Source of the DNA: Fragilariopsis cylindrus CCMP1102
Lineage: Eukaryota; Bacillariophyta; Bacillariophyceae; Bacillariales; Bacillariaceae
Length of the DNA stretch: 64,000 nucleotides
Direction of reading: 5' to 3'
NCBI GenBank assembly: GCA_900095095.1
Contig: FMBT01000290.1
Location: forward strand, 372,001 to 436,000
Shown here: one piece after another, positions 1-10,010 of the stretch
How the letters are laid out: the number at the start of each line of letters is the position of its first letter
Numbering within the stretch: the first letter of the stretch is position 1
Notes under the pieces: model-generated
Told to the model about the DNA's origin: nothing
Databases searched by the model: none
Seen by the model: the letters and a program-made list of their open reading frames with translations, nothing else
Program-made: the position numbers and the translations under genes

Positions 1-1
1 C

Positions 2-778
2 GGGCGGCACTCAATATCCGATTTGAATAGAATTATGGATAAAAATAATCAATTGCGACAATACAGATGGATTCCTATTATCCGACAGGGATATTTCGGG
101 CAAGCCACCGGTATGTTGTTGGACAACTGTGGTAAAGAAGACAACGGGTTGAGGAGCAATCAATGGGCTTTGAGCATGGCAAAACTCACTAACAAGCTAG
201 TACCTGCTCAGAATCAACAAGCTCAAGACCAACAACGTAAAATCGAAAGACAACTAGAATTAGTTGATGCACAGCAAATGCTACTCGATGACGCCCAGAT
301 GCAGGAGAAGGACCAACCAATGATGCAACCCGATGAACTCATAGAATTGGTAATGAAAAAGTTAGAAAATTCCTTCGATCAAGAAGACCGTGTGCGTTTA
401 GCATTTGTTGGACTGACTGTTTGCAACTTCATTGACGATGAAAAGGTTGCCATGGAGCAAACATCTCGCATCTGGGCTGAATGTTTACTCTCCGATGGTG
501 CACAGTGGACCGAATGGGCGTCGGAGGGCGGTGGTAGCGACTTGGCATGGCTACGCGAGAACGCGTTGTCTTCTACAGTCTTTGGTCGCTTGTTAGTAGA
601 GTGTCGCAAGGATGAAAAAAATATGAACAAAGTTATGTATGGACGAGATATTGAGACTTCTGTGTTGAATCGAGTCCAGGGTGACGACAATCGTGAGTCC
701 TTCACTCGCGTGTTGAGGACGGTTGCCGCACCTGATGATTCGATTCAAGTAGAATCCTTGATGGTGTCCTCATTCTAG
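2..778 (+). CDS. C-terminal part of an unrecognised protein (runs in from the left edge)
   Basis: The frame is open to the left edge of the window, so this is the 3' end of a longer gene. The first internal ATG is at 35 and need not be a start. The visible ~259 residues are soluble, with a Gln-rich amphipathic stretch near residues 65-110 that may form a coiled coil, followed by a compact acidic region containing two Trp-rich turns (QWTEWASEGGGSDLAW). There is no signal peptide, membrane segment or motif I can name. The stop at 776-778 is followed by ~200 bp of AT-rich DNA shared with the 3' end of the convergent lyase gene. The low repeat content compared with its neighbours suggests a conserved host gene. 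Confidence 0.6.
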   Translation, partial: GRHSISDLNRIMDKNNQLRQYRWIPIIRQGYFGQATGMLLDNCGKEDNGLRSNQWALSMAKLTNKLVPAQNQQAQDQQRKIERQLELVDAQQMLLDDAQMQEKDQPMMQPDELIELVMKKLENSFDQEDRVRLAFVGLTVCNFIDDEKVAMEQTSRIWAECLLSDGAQWTEWASEGGGSDLAWLRENALSSTVFGRLLVECRKDEKNMNKVMYGRDIETSVLNRVQGDDNRESFTRVLRTVAAPDDSIQVESLMVSSF

Positions 779-978
779 TAGTGGGGCTACTAGTATCGAA
801 AAATACAGATGCAATTGCGCTTTTTTTCTTGTCTAGAAAGAGCGTATGATTTAATTAGGGAGTCTAATTTCGAAAAGTATTGATTGTTGAATTTGCTATG
901 CTTTTCAATTAAAATTATAAAAAACTATTTCGTCGAATCTCGACAGCCTTTAAAAATAATCTACCGTAGATAGATCAT

Positions 979-2292
979 TCATTGTGTTACGGCAATTTTT
1001 TGTTCCGCAAGATCGTTTTTGTAGTTGTTCTCGTTTAGTTGCTTCCATTGTACTTTTGCTGCTCTAGAAATGATCTCCGATGCTTCATCGATCTCTTCTA
1101 TTGTCGTCGTCGGACCGACACTCAATCGTAAAGTTCCACGTGCAAATGAAAGAGGAACCTTCATTGCTAACAAAACGGAAGATATAGATCCTCCAGTGCT
1201 ATGACAAGCAGCACCAGCGGAGGCAGCAACACACGAGCTGATACTTTCCAGCAAATCGCTTGATCGTGTACGATCCAATCCAACACTTAACGTATTCGGT
1301 AATCTCTTTTTAGGATCTATGGGACCATTAACTCGAATATTATTTTCACCCAAAAGTTTTTGTAAATTTTCAAGTAACCGACTTCGTAGTCGTTCCATAT
1401 GTGCTGCGTTCTGTTTTAAATTCATTTGTGCCATTTCAGCTGCTTTCCCTAATCCAACTATGTAAGGAGTATTTTCTGTACCTCCTCTTCGTCCAAATTC
1501 TTGTCCACCACCGATTAGCATTATACCACCACCACCAATCTTATTATTATTATTCGTGAATTGTCGACCGTGTTCTTCTAAGCAACCCGGTCGAACATAC
1601 AAAGCCGCAACACCCTTTGGTGCACCAATTTTATGACCAACAATTGTTACCATATCCGGACATCCAATATCATGCAATTGGATGGACACTTTCCCAGCCG
1701 CTTGCTACAACAACAAGAAATGAAGAAAAATCAAATGGCAAAATTACGCGAGAATGAATGTACGATAGAATTGTAAGATGCCAATATGGTTTCGTCAATT
1801 AGAATGATAGATTCAAATGCAATATTCATATACACATACATATAACATGACACAAATCAATAATCCGCTCTTTTATCTTACCGCTGCATCCGTATGGAAT
1901 AAGATACCTCTGCGACGACATTCCTCTGCAACTTCTTTTACAGGTTGTAAAGCACCCGATTCATTATTAGCAAGCATTAATGTTACTAAGACGGTATCCG
2001 ATGTAATCGCTTTGATAACATCATCGGCAGAAACAATTCCTTCTGTATCGACAGGAACACGAGTAACATCAATATTAGTATGGTCATTATTATCCTTTTT
2101 TTCTAGATATTGAAGATACATTTCTATCGCAGGATGTTCGACGTTACACGTAACAATGTGACGTTGTTGTTGTTGTTGTGGATTCTTCTTCTTTTCGGAA
2201 TGGGATGATGGCGATGATAACAATGCCAATTTAATTGCAAGATTATCCGATTCTGTCCCACACCCTGTAAACCAAATAGCGGAAAGATCCAG

Positions 2293-2335
<43 letters not shown>

Positions 2336-2781
2336 ACTGTTTTATTGTTATTGTCTTCGTTGTCGGCTATTGTTGTTACTCCTAAAAGTTGTTGTAAGAT
2401 TTGTGTTCTAGCCGTATGGATTGCTTTTCTTGGTTCTGTGCCAAAAAGATGCGAAGAAGATGGATTTCCAAAATGTTCTTTTAGATATGGTGTCATGGCA
2501 TCATACACTTCTTTATATATAGGTGTAGTTCCATTGTAATCTAAATAATACGACCTTGGCGATGACAACAACGACGACGACGACGACGACGATGCTGAAT
2601 TTCGAATAAACCACGATGACAAGTTCTTCTTGCTCTTTTTCTTGCTGTATACCATCCAAGCTGCTGACGCCACAACGACAGCAGTAGTTCCACCGATCGT
2701 GATAATCCAAGATGATGTTGTCGACGACGATGATGTTGCTACTGGCTGTGTCATTACTGACGAATTGCGTTGTTGAGACAT
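979..2781 (-). CDS. Selenocysteine lyase / NifS-like cysteine desulfurase, membrane-anchored
   Basis: Two exons, 2781-1882 and 1704-979, joined across a 177-bp GT-AG intron, give a 541-residue PLP enzyme of aminotransferase class V. The join restores HTDAAQAAGKVSIQ, a hallmark of the family. The PLP lysine is in VGHKIGAPKG. The later GGGQE...GGTENTP segment and the Cys loop GAACHSTGG resemble animal selenocysteine lyase more than mitochondrial NFS1. The reaction is removal of Se (or S) from selenocysteine (cysteine) to give alanine. Unusual points are a hydrophobic segment at about residues 26-46 followed by a Lys-rich stretch, which suggests an N-terminal membrane anchor, and long Ser runs inserted in the N-terminal third. 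Substrate choice between Cys and Sec cannot be settled from sequence. Confidence 0.88.
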
Positions 2782-3047
2782 GATGGGCAGGTCCGTTCAA
2801 TGGCTGTAGTAATAATGAATGTAATGTATCACAATAAAAGTAAAAATCAAAAAATAATCAAGATTTTCTTGAAAGTACTGTACGTACAGTACTACCGGTA
2901 CTGTAGGACCTACTATATAGTAGACTCTATTCTTAGGTCCTAGGTACTATTATAGAGTATGTTCCTACCATGATTTGTTTTCAATTTTTTTTCTGATCGC
3001 GCAAAAAAACGAAATCTTTCAACAAACAATGACAACAATTAAAAGAA
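2782..3047. promoter_or_regulatory. Divergent promoter region with clustered palindromes
   Basis: This 266-bp gap separates the lyase (minus) from the histone chaperone (plus), so it must hold both promoters. It contains a perfect 20-bp palindrome at 2874-2893 (AGTACTGTACGTACAGTACT), a 14-bp one at 2909-2922 (CTACTATATAGTAG), and two nested inverted pairs: TAGGACCTA with TAGGTCCTA, and ACTCTAT with ATAGAGT. Together they could fold 2874-2957 into a multi-hairpin. A role as dimeric factor-binding sites is inference. Confidence 0.5.
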
Positions 3048-4919
3048 ATGAAGTGGAAACAAAAACAAACAATAGAAAGAACGGAATGCATCAATCTAGC
3101 CTGCGAAGCAAGACTTGAAATAATGTTGAGTTCTAAGACGAAGAATAACAGTAGCGACGACAACACTTCGGTGATGATGACGAAAACAACGACCAGTAGT
3201 TCGACTTTAACCACCGACAACAACGGATCGTCGTCGTTGTTTCAAATCAAATCATGTTCACCTCAAGGTTTAGTAGATGCGTTGATGAGTTCACGGGGAA
3301 AAGAAGAAACCATAAAGATTTTACGTGAATCATATGAACTTGTAGCTTCTTCTTCTTCGTCGTCGCCTTCGTCATTGTCATTGTTAGTATCTCCCAATGA
3401 TAAAAAGACTGCTGCTACAGATGACAACAACAACACCGATGACAATGAAAAATTACTAGGTGAAGCTTTGTTATCAGAACCAATCGAAACGTCAATTCTT
3501 TCACCACGGTTAGGAAAATTTTCCTTACAGCTGTATGAAAATGGTCTGATGGCAACGAAGATGAATGATCCTACCATTAAGATAACCCTTCTTGCTGACA
3601 ATAATAATAATAATAATAGTAATAATACAAGCAGCTCATCCTCATCGACACCAGTTGTTGTAAGTCATGCAATATTATTTCCAAAACCAGAAGATTGTAA
3701 AGTGATTGTTTCGAATCGTAAAGATGGCGCAAAACAGAAGAAAACTGGTGGTAATTTAGTTCTACTGAGACTTTCATCTGCAATATCTGTCCCGAAACTT
3801 AAATCTCCAACTCGTCAATTGTGTTTTGCATTACCAGCAGATACAAAATTGGGTCGACCGATCGGACCATCGCTGTTGGTACAATCATCATCACCATCCT
3901 CCTCATCATCGTCAGACACTAGCAGTACCAGTGACGACAATGACAATAGTAAACAGCCTACTGAAGAATGGGGGAAAGTGCTGAAGCAGGCTTTGGGTGG
4001 ACAACAACAAGGAACAGAAGAAGAACAAAAAGAAACATTGGTTTTGGCAATCATCCGACCAGGAATTGATTTCAAAAGTCATCAACCTAATAATAGTAGT
4101 AGTACAACAGCAGGTATGCCATTCGTTAATTGTTATTTAGGAGTAAATGATGGTGTATTGTATCCACTCAAGGAGGGATTATTATTCTATAAACCACCAA
4201 GGTTCCTACCACGATCCGATTTACATTCGATTGCATGTGGAAGAGGTGGTGGTGATTCCTCTCGATACGTTGATATGGTCGTTCAATGTAATAGCAGCGA
4301 GAATGATAATAATAATAATAGTAACGACGATAAAGAACAGAAGGCAGAAGAAGAGGAACAACAGGAAACTGTCGAATTTACAAACATCAATCGAGAAGAA
4401 AATCTTGTTTTGAATTCTTATATACATGATGTTTTAATTCCCGCAATGACAGACGATGCGCATCGCGCATCAGCAACAGCTAAAAAAGCAAAAGGAAGTA
4501 CTAGTACGAAGAAGGATTCTAATTCTAATTCTACTGATGACGATGATGATGATGATGATAGTGCTGAAGTAGTGGCGATCGCAGAAGTTGACGCTGATGA
4601 TGATGATGATTACGAAAAGATCGAATTAGTACAGGCGGAAGAAACTGAAAGCGACGACAACGACGACGACGATGATGATGACGATGATGACGATGATGAG
4701 GATTTTGAAGGAGAAGATGATGATGAAGTCAGCGACGACGATGACGACGACGACGACGATAGTGAAGATGATGATGAAGGAGTCGCCGTAGTTCCAGATG
4801 AGTTAGCTCAAGAACTTGTCAAGGAAAAACGAAGAAAGCAAAAAGAAGATTCTGCCACAGATAGTGAAGATGAAGGAGACGGACCACGTCTATCGAAGAG
4901 ACTTCGTCGGGGGGCGTAA
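3048..4919 (+). CDS. Rtt106/Pob3-type histone chaperone with acidic tail
   Basis: The 623-residue single-exon protein has the double pleckstrin-homology layout of the Rtt106/Pob3 middle domain. The first PH-like unit lies at about residues 150-265. The second, more diagnostic one (GVNDGVLYPLKEGLLFYKPP followed by LPRSDLHSIACG) lies at about 365-470. The C-terminal ~130 residues are almost pure Asp/Glu and end in a basic KRLRR motif, as expected of a histone H3-H4 chaperone acting in the nucleus. Poly-Ser and poly-Asn insertions separate the conserved blocks. An alternative start at 3123 (residue 26) would remove a Lys/Gln-rich leader. It could be the Rtt106 homologue or a diverged FACT subunit; no SSRP1-type N-terminal domain is seen. 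Confidence 0.75.
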   Translation: MKWKQKQTIERTECINLACEARLEIMLSSKTKNNSSDDNTSVMMTKTTTSSSTLTTDNNGSSSLFQIKSCSPQGLVDALMSSRGKEETIKILRESYELVASSSSSSPSSLSLLVSPNDKKTAATDDNNNTDDNEKLLGEALLSEPIETSILSPRLGKFSLQLYENGLMATKMNDPTIKITLLADNNNNNNSNNTSSSSSSTPVVVSHAILFPKPEDCKVIVSNRKDGAKQKKTGGNLVLLRLSSAISVPKLKSPTRQLCFALPADTKLGRPIGPSLLVQSSSPSSSSSSDTSSTSDDNDNSKQPTEEWGKVLKQALGGQQQGTEEEQKETLVLAIIRPGIDFKSHQPNNSSSTTAGMPFVNCYLGVNDGVLYPLKEGLLFYKPPRFLPRSDLHSIACGRGGGDSSRYVDMVVQCNSSENDNNNNSNDDKEQKAEEEEQQETVEFTNINREENLVLNSYIHDVLIPAMTDDAHRASATAKKAKGSTSTKKDSNSNSTDDDDDDDDSAEVVAIAEVDADDDDDYEKIELVQAEETESDDNDDDDDDDDDDDDEDFEGEDDDEVSDDDDDDDDDSEDDDEGVAVVPDELAQELVKEKRRKQKEDSATDSEDEGDGPRLSKRLRRGA

Positions 4920-4928
4920 ACAAATATG

Positions 4929-4980
4929 GTTATATAATACTAATGATAATAGTAATAATAGTAATAATAGTAATAATGGA
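4929..4980. repeat. AAT/AGT trinucleotide microsatellite in 3' flank
   Basis: Just after the chaperone stop codon, AATAGT-type units repeat for about 50 bp. This is a simple repeat in the presumed 3' untranslated region. Confidence 0.7.
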
Positions 4981-5160
4981 AACATATGTTTACATTAAAT
5001 AATTAGATAATATGAAATCTACCATTCATTCTTGACCGGAAGAATAGGTAGTCCATATCTTTGGTCTTGACGTAAAGTAAAATGAAGAGTAATAGTATTC
5101 ATTACCTTGTATAGTTTATTTTTAATCTTCAATCGCCATTCTTACTAGTTATCTATATTA

Positions 5161-6099
5161 CTATTTTTTATTACGATTTGCTGTACGAATTTGTCGTAAT
5201 GATTGCATAGTATCAGATGCAATTGATTTATTTGCTTTCGATGTTGCATCTGCTGCTGCACCTAATGCAGTACTGACTGCACGTTCTTGGATACCACCAT
5301 TTATAGCTAGCAACAATAATGCACTAGATGCAGCACATGCCGGTTTTGAATCTGTCATCATCATTGTCGTCATAAATTGTAATCCATAAACAACATCGTT
5401 TGCCTTATATGATAATATAATTGGATTATCATTCAATACCGATGATTGTAAATATTGTTTCCCAAATTCATCAATTATACGTTGTGCTGTTTCTTCAATT
5501 ATAGTTGGGTCTAATCGAAATAATTGTGGACAAGTTTCTAAAATTTTGGATTCTTGAATCATCGAAGAAGAAGGAGGAGGCGTAATAACACCCTCGTCTA
5601 CGGTGTCAAGAAGTTCAGAAAGTTTTTGTAATGTAATCTTCCATCGTTGTCCTTGATCCCAGTCGGATGTATCTTCGGTGGTCAATGATTCTTCGCTGGA
5701 ATCATAATCCACTGGAGAAGTGTCTCTTGAAGATAAATCCAATAACGGTTTTTGGTTTGTCCTTTCACTGATTTCCCAAGTCAATTTTTGAGTTGCAGCA
5801 ACAATAAACTCTTCGTCACTACAATTGACATCGTTAATAAAGGAAGAAGAAAATAGACAGCGATGATATGCATTGTTATAATTATAATTGTTATGATTAT
5901 GATTGCTATCGGATATAAAAATGTCCCTCCTCGTCTTTCTAGTAGCATGAAAAATTATCCTTTGTTGTTGCTGTTGTTGGAATCCATGAACGATGACGAC
6001 GCCAACTCGTTGCAAACCAGCAGTAGACAAAACATAATTGATAACTGCAAAATAATAGGTAAAATGAAGAAGTAGACACCGCGTCATATTACTTTTCAA
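5161..6099 (-). CDS. Unrecognised protein with N-terminal signal sequence
   Basis: The 312-residue product starts with a basic then hydrophobic segment (residues ~7-38). This is followed by poly-Gln and a basic stretch (FHATRKTRRD), a layout compatible with a secretory signal plus organelle transit peptide. The middle is acidic and Ser/Thr-rich. The C-terminal ~110 residues look folded and helical, ending in an Ala-rich region (ALLLLAINGGIQERAVSTAL) that may be one membrane helix or a helical hairpin. I do not recognise the family. It is transcribed divergently from the PrmA-like gene. Plastid location is inference only. Confidence 0.6.
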   Translation of the reverse strand: MKSNMTRCLLLHFTYYFAVINYVLSTAGLQRVGVVIVHGFQQQQQQRIIFHATRKTRRDIFISDSNHNHNNYNYNNAYHRCLFSSSFINDVNCSDEEFIVAATQKLTWEISERTNQKPLLDLSSRDTSPVDYDSSEESLTTEDTSDWDQGQRWKITLQKLSELLDTVDEGVITPPPSSSMIQESKILETCPQLFRLDPTIIEETAQRIIDEFGKQYLQSSVLNDNPIILSYKANDVVYGLQFMTTMMMTDSKPACAASSALLLLAINGGIQERAVSTALGAAADATSKANKSIASDTMQSLRQIRTANRNKK

Positions 6100-6546
6100 T
6101 GCATCGATCGTTTAGATTTACCTCCCCTTCACTCCCTTCCTTCTCTTCCGCAACGGTTCAATGATATTCAGGTCGTAAGTCGTAATCTATGATTTGAATT
6201 GAATTGAATTGCTTTTGAGCTATTTCTTTTAAAGTAAAAGCGAAAATCTAGATGACGTATCATTTTTATCTTACTTCGTAGCTACTGTATTTCATATTGT
6301 GAAGAGAGTGAATGAGTGAGTCGAGTCAGTCGAGTCACAGATACAGATCACAGATGCTATTTCCGCGATGCCGAATTTTCAAAATTCGTCGTGTCCATAG
6401 AAAAGGTCTGTATCCTGACTCTTGATGGATTTTATTTTTGATGTATTATGAGAATGTTTGATGTTTTGATACATTCTTTCATTAAATATATGATCGAGCA
6501 GCTATTTATTCTTCTCTCTGCGTCTCTCTTTCTGGTATAAAAGATC
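6100..6546. other. Intergenic divergent promoter region, 447 bp
   Basis: The region is AT-rich, with a short GAATT pentamer run near 6194-6210 (the same unit that forms the large array near 29.7 kb) and GAGTGA/GAGTC-type repeats near 6305-6340. A TATAAAA string lies at 6537-6543, too close to the ATG at 6547 to act as a conventional TATA box for that start. No gene is seen. Confidence 0.5.
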
Positions 6547-7464
6547 ATGGCGCCACCAAAGTCAAAAATTTCTTTCCTCTGTTATCTCGTCCTACCGTTT
6601 TGTATCGCTCAACGAAGAAGTCAACACTCTGTTGTACTAGCCTTTCAGTATGGCATAGCTTCTACACGTACTTTTCGAAGAACCCATCAATTGTATTCGA
6701 ATAATGATATTATTGGAACTGAAACTACAGATACGGTAGAGGATGCGTCAACAGCACCAACAGCACCAGCAGCATCAAAAACTTCTGCTAGTGATCTACG
6801 TTCTGTGACATTTTCAAATATTCAAAAAGAACAGGAACCACAACTATTATGTAATTTTTTAATGGAACTTGGTGCGTGTAGTGCCAGTATTGTTGATGCT
6901 GATCGTGGCACTACAGATGAAACGGCTATATTTGATGAATTCGATCCAGGTAGTATGACACGAACTGCTGTTACTAGACATAGTTGGAATAATTGCGATG
7001 TATCAGCACATTTCCCTGCATCGACATCATTAGAATGGATAATGGAGATAGTTCAAGATACATTTCCTGATTTGCCAAAGTATACGAGTGTAACGGCTGT
7101 TGAAAATAAAGACTGGGTATTGCATGTACAGAAATCATGGAAGCCGATTATCTTACCACCGTTCGTATTGCGATTTCCATGGCATACCGATCAAATGGTA
7201 CAAGAAGCTATGTCGGAGAAGAAGAAAACAACACCTACTACCATTGACAGTAGTGACGACGACGACGACGATGATACCGTAGTAGAACTTGAATTACAAG
7301 GAGGGATTGCTTTTGGTACTGGTGAGCACCCAACAACACAATTGTGTTTGGAATTTGTTAACGATGCTATTCGACAACAAAAAACGAAAGACGACGATGA
7401 TTATCATATGGTTCGTATAAGGTTCGGGTTGAAGTTACCCGTATTAACCCTAATATCAAAGTAA
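6547..7464 (+). pseudogene. PrmA-like methyltransferase, 5' part, split by a copia element
   Basis: Residues 1-285 (to 7401) are the N-terminal half of a ribosomal protein L11 lysine methyltransferase. They include the PrmA-specific N-terminal domain, the W-rich block near residues 190-215 (KDWVLHVQKSWKPIILPPF) and the FGTGEHPTTQLCLEF motif at ~260. The leader has a signal peptide followed by VVLAFQ, a diatom plastid-targeting junction, so the enzyme would act on plastid ribosomes using S-adenosylmethionine. From 7402 the frame runs into the element's LTR and stops after 20 foreign residues. The S-adenosylmethionine-binding half lies 7.8 kb downstream at 15211-15741. Removing the element and one copy of the ATGAT duplication leaves the frame continuous through a run of Asp codons. 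This allele should therefore be non-functional unless the other haplotype is intact. Confidence 0.85.
7397..7401. repeat. Target-site duplication ATGAT, left copy
   Basis: ATGAT directly before the 5' LTR matches ATGAT directly after the 3' LTR at 15206-15210. A 5-bp duplication is the size usual for Ty1/copia integrases. Confidence 0.85.
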
Positions 7465-7671
7465 TCTAAATAAATATGTCTTCTATGTCGTTTAGCGAGA
7501 AGTGCTCGCTAAACCAGTGATATTCTAATGAATGCGCATTTCGTGTTTGTTCAGAAGTATTACATCTTTAATCATAATCTTAAATCTATCAACTTATAAA
7601 CACAAACCTTAACCTTAACTACACCCTTATGACCGTTCATTAAGTTAAGCTTTACTACGAATACAATTATA
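7402..7671 (+). repeat. 5' LTR of the copia element
   Basis: The 270-bp repeat begins TATCATATGG and ends ACAATTATA, not the common TG...CA. The boundaries are fixed by the start of identity with the 3' LTR after the polypurine tract and by the ATGAT duplication. A perfect 10-bp inverted repeat with a 5-nt loop lies at 7490-7514. Confidence 0.93.
7490..7514 (+). other. Perfect LTR hairpin (10-bp stem, 5-nt loop)
   Basis: GTTTAGCGAG and CTCGCTAAAC flank AAGTG. The same hairpin occurs in the 3' LTR at 15024-15048. It could be an RNA structure near transcript ends; its function is unknown. Confidence 0.7.
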
Positions 7672-7684
7672 GGTTATGAGCCCA
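7672..7684 (+). other. Primer-binding site resembling the initiator tRNA-Met anticodon arm
   Basis: Immediately after the 5' LTR is GGTTATGAGCCCA. Its complement, TGGGCTCATAACC, matches the anticodon arm of eukaryotic initiator tRNA-Met rather than a tRNA 3' end. Priming by a 5' half-tRNA of this kind is known for Drosophila copia and yeast Ty5. Assignment here is by motif similarity. Confidence 0.7.
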
Positions 7685-7898
7685 AATATTCTCTAACGTA
7701 ATATTTCAAATTTTACTCAACTCTGAGCACTAACGGACACACGAATCACGCCGGCTCTTCAACTTCAAATTTTCATCACTTAAGTGAAACTAACCGTTGT
7801 CTTCAAACTAACGGTCCCTTCCAACTTCATCAACGCACAATCGCGTACTACATTCGCTCTCTTATCGCTCCTACTCGCCTTACTTAGGCTACTTTACC
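7685..7898 (+). other. Untranslated leader of the copia element
   Basis: These 214 bp lie between the primer-binding site and the gag start. The stretch is C/T-rich with repeated CTTCAAACT/CAACTTCA strings. It would hold packaging and translation signals; none is recognised individually. Confidence 0.5.
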
Positions 7899-9860
7899 AT
7901 GCGGACTTTCCTTAACAGACGCCCACTCGCCGTTCCATTCAATTCAAATTTTCTGCAAACGGTACTCGTTCTTTTGATTTTTCTACTTCCAACTCAACAC
8001 GCTAATCAACGCGCTAATCTTCCACTACACGCTAATCAACGCGCTAATCCACTACTCACAACTCAAATTCATTCTAAAATCAACGTCAAATACACTTCAA
8101 TTGCAGTAACAACCATGGAAATAGACTCATCAAGCCATCAAACACCTCCTAACGATAACGATACCGCAGGTGAAGTAGCCTATCACGATACCATTCAACG
8201 TGCTAATTCTGATCCATCTCATCATTCCTCTACTGCATCAGTACCGATCTCAACAATTCCTTTTAACCTTAACGTCTCGCCAACCACCAACGTCCCAATT
8301 ACTGTTGCTATACCATCGACCATGAACAGTCTCAGTCTCAAACTCGGTGGTCTCACCATCTCAACAATAAGCGAGTCTACTGAACAAGCACGCTCCTCCA
8401 CTGGAGCTCTTTACTCTAAAGCAATTCGCGCTACCTACGATGATGATAAGAAAGGAAAACTGGATCTTCTTAAACTAGTTCAAAGCAAGCAACAACAACC
8501 TTACGTTGCTACTTCCATCTCCGTAAATGACCCAGAAAAGCTACTTAATCACTACTCTCTTTCTAAGCTGAACAAGGAGTGTGCACAGAACCTCAACGTG
8601 TATGACCTCCTAGGTCCTTTTCAGACTATTGTGTTTCCTACTGTTCCTGGTGGGAAAGTGCTCAACAAGGACGTATCAGGAAACTATTTGACACACGATC
8701 TATTTAACAATACTTTCCAGGTCACTGCACAACAGGTTGCTGACTCATCACGATGGTACTCTGGGTATACTCTTCCAGCTGACAGATTTCAAGAAGACTT
8801 AGAATGGTCGCTCGCCTACTTCAAAAACAACGTTGACGCCGCACTCTATGCTCGGATCCATTCCAAACTACTCACTTTCGACGAACGCTGTAGGGGAGGA
8901 CCCCTATTCTTCAAGCTATTGAATGACGAGACTACTACCAATAGTGATGCTAATAAGAAGGCTCTCATCGTCATCGTGGACACTTACAAGATCAAAACTG
9001 ACTGCAAAGGGGAGATCATACCAGATGTGGTTGACTTGTTCCGCTCTATCACCGATACAGTATATGCGCTTCATGATGACTCTCTTCCGGATGAATATGT
9101 TGACAAACTCATCTCGATTTTCACCTCCACTAGTGTTGATGAATTCAACGGTCTCTTTGAATCTTTAAAGAATGATCTCTTCAAGTCGCAACTCCAGGCA
9201 TCTATCACAAACTCCTTAATCGTTCCTTCTACTGAGTCCTCTTCACTCACCAACAATCTTGCCGGGGCATCCTACGTACTGGAGTACGCCTGCAGAGCCT
9301 ACTACACTCTCTGCCAAAAGGGATCTTGGGATAAGTGTCTTCAACAAGCACCGGGCGACTCTGCATTTATCGCTGGTGATGGTTCTCAGCCACCTACTAC
9401 TGAACGCAGATGTTTTAACTGCAATGAACCGACTCATCACTTACGGAACTGTCCCAAGCCAAGAGATCATGCCACCATTAACAAGAATAGAGAACTTCAC
9501 GGTAGTAAGCGCCAACCAACTGGGTTTCGTGGTGGTCGTACTCCTTATACTCGTCCGACCAAGTGGAGATTGCCTGAAGACGGAGAGAATAATAAGCGTG
9601 TAATTGACAATAAGCCTTACACCTTCAATCCAACTTCCAAGCGCTGGGAGCCTGACTCCACCCCTGATAGTGGTCAATTGCCTCAGGGTGCTAATGTGAG
9701 TCAACCTCCTGTACCACCTACTGCTCCTGCTACGCCTACTGCACCACCTACTCCGTCACCTACTACCTTCGATCTTCCAACCAACATGAATTCCGAAACA
9801 AAGAAGCAGTTCATCTCTCTCGCTATGAAGCATTGGCAACAACAATGGGATGACGCGTGA
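7899..9860 (+). CDS. Copia gag polyprotein
   Basis: The 653-residue product forms the nucleocapsid-type shell of the element. Its N-terminus has a short hydrophobic stretch and a direct 10-residue duplication (HANQRAN twice). The central ~350 residues are the copia-type gag region. A CX2CX4HX4C zinc knuckle (CFNCNEPTHHLRNC) lies near residue 510, followed by a basic Arg/Lys/Gly region and a Pro/Thr-rich tail. Pol continues in the same frame after the gag stop codon, with no further stop between them. This arrangement is compatible with stop-codon read-through, a strategy known among LTR elements. The start at 7899 is the first ATG after the leader; an ATG at 8115 is an alternative. Confidence 0.88.
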   Translation: MRTFLNRRPLAVPFNSNFLQTVLVLLIFLLPTQHANQRANLPLHANQRANPLLTTQIHSKINVKYTSIAVTTMEIDSSSHQTPPNDNDTAGEVAYHDTIQRANSDPSHHSSTASVPISTIPFNLNVSPTTNVPITVAIPSTMNSLSLKLGGLTISTISESTEQARSSTGALYSKAIRATYDDDKKGKLDLLKLVQSKQQQPYVATSISVNDPEKLLNHYSLSKLNKECAQNLNVYDLLGPFQTIVFPTVPGGKVLNKDVSGNYLTHDLFNNTFQVTAQQVADSSRWYSGYTLPADRFQEDLEWSLAYFKNNVDAALYARIHSKLLTFDERCRGGPLFFKLLNDETTTNSDANKKALIVIVDTYKIKTDCKGEIIPDVVDLFRSITDTVYALHDDSLPDEYVDKLISIFTSTSVDEFNGLFESLKNDLFKSQLQASITNSLIVPSTESSSLTNNLAGASYVLEYACRAYYTLCQKGSWDKCLQQAPGDSAFIAGDGSQPPTTERRCFNCNEPTHHLRNCPKPRDHATINKNRELHGSKRQPTGFRGGRTPYTRPTKWRLPEDGENNKRVIDNKPYTFNPTSKRWEPDSTPDSGQLPQGANVSQPPVPPTAPATPTAPPTPSPTTFDLPTNMNSETKKQFISLAMKHWQQQWDDA

Positions 9861-10010
9861 AACGCGATCTCCTCAGTTGACGCCATCGAGGTAGTTGCTG
9901 TCGTCCTCTGGTGGACCCCAATTTTCCTCTCACTATTCCTACTCTTCAGCCGTTCTGCACTCCTATCAACGCTATGGAATATATGGTCTTCCTTTTGGTT
10001 CTACTGCGCG

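Noticed and set aside
6537-6543. TATAAAA as the TATA box of the PrmA-like gene
   Set aside because: It lies only three bases before the ATG, so a transcript starting ~30 bp downstream would miss the start codon.
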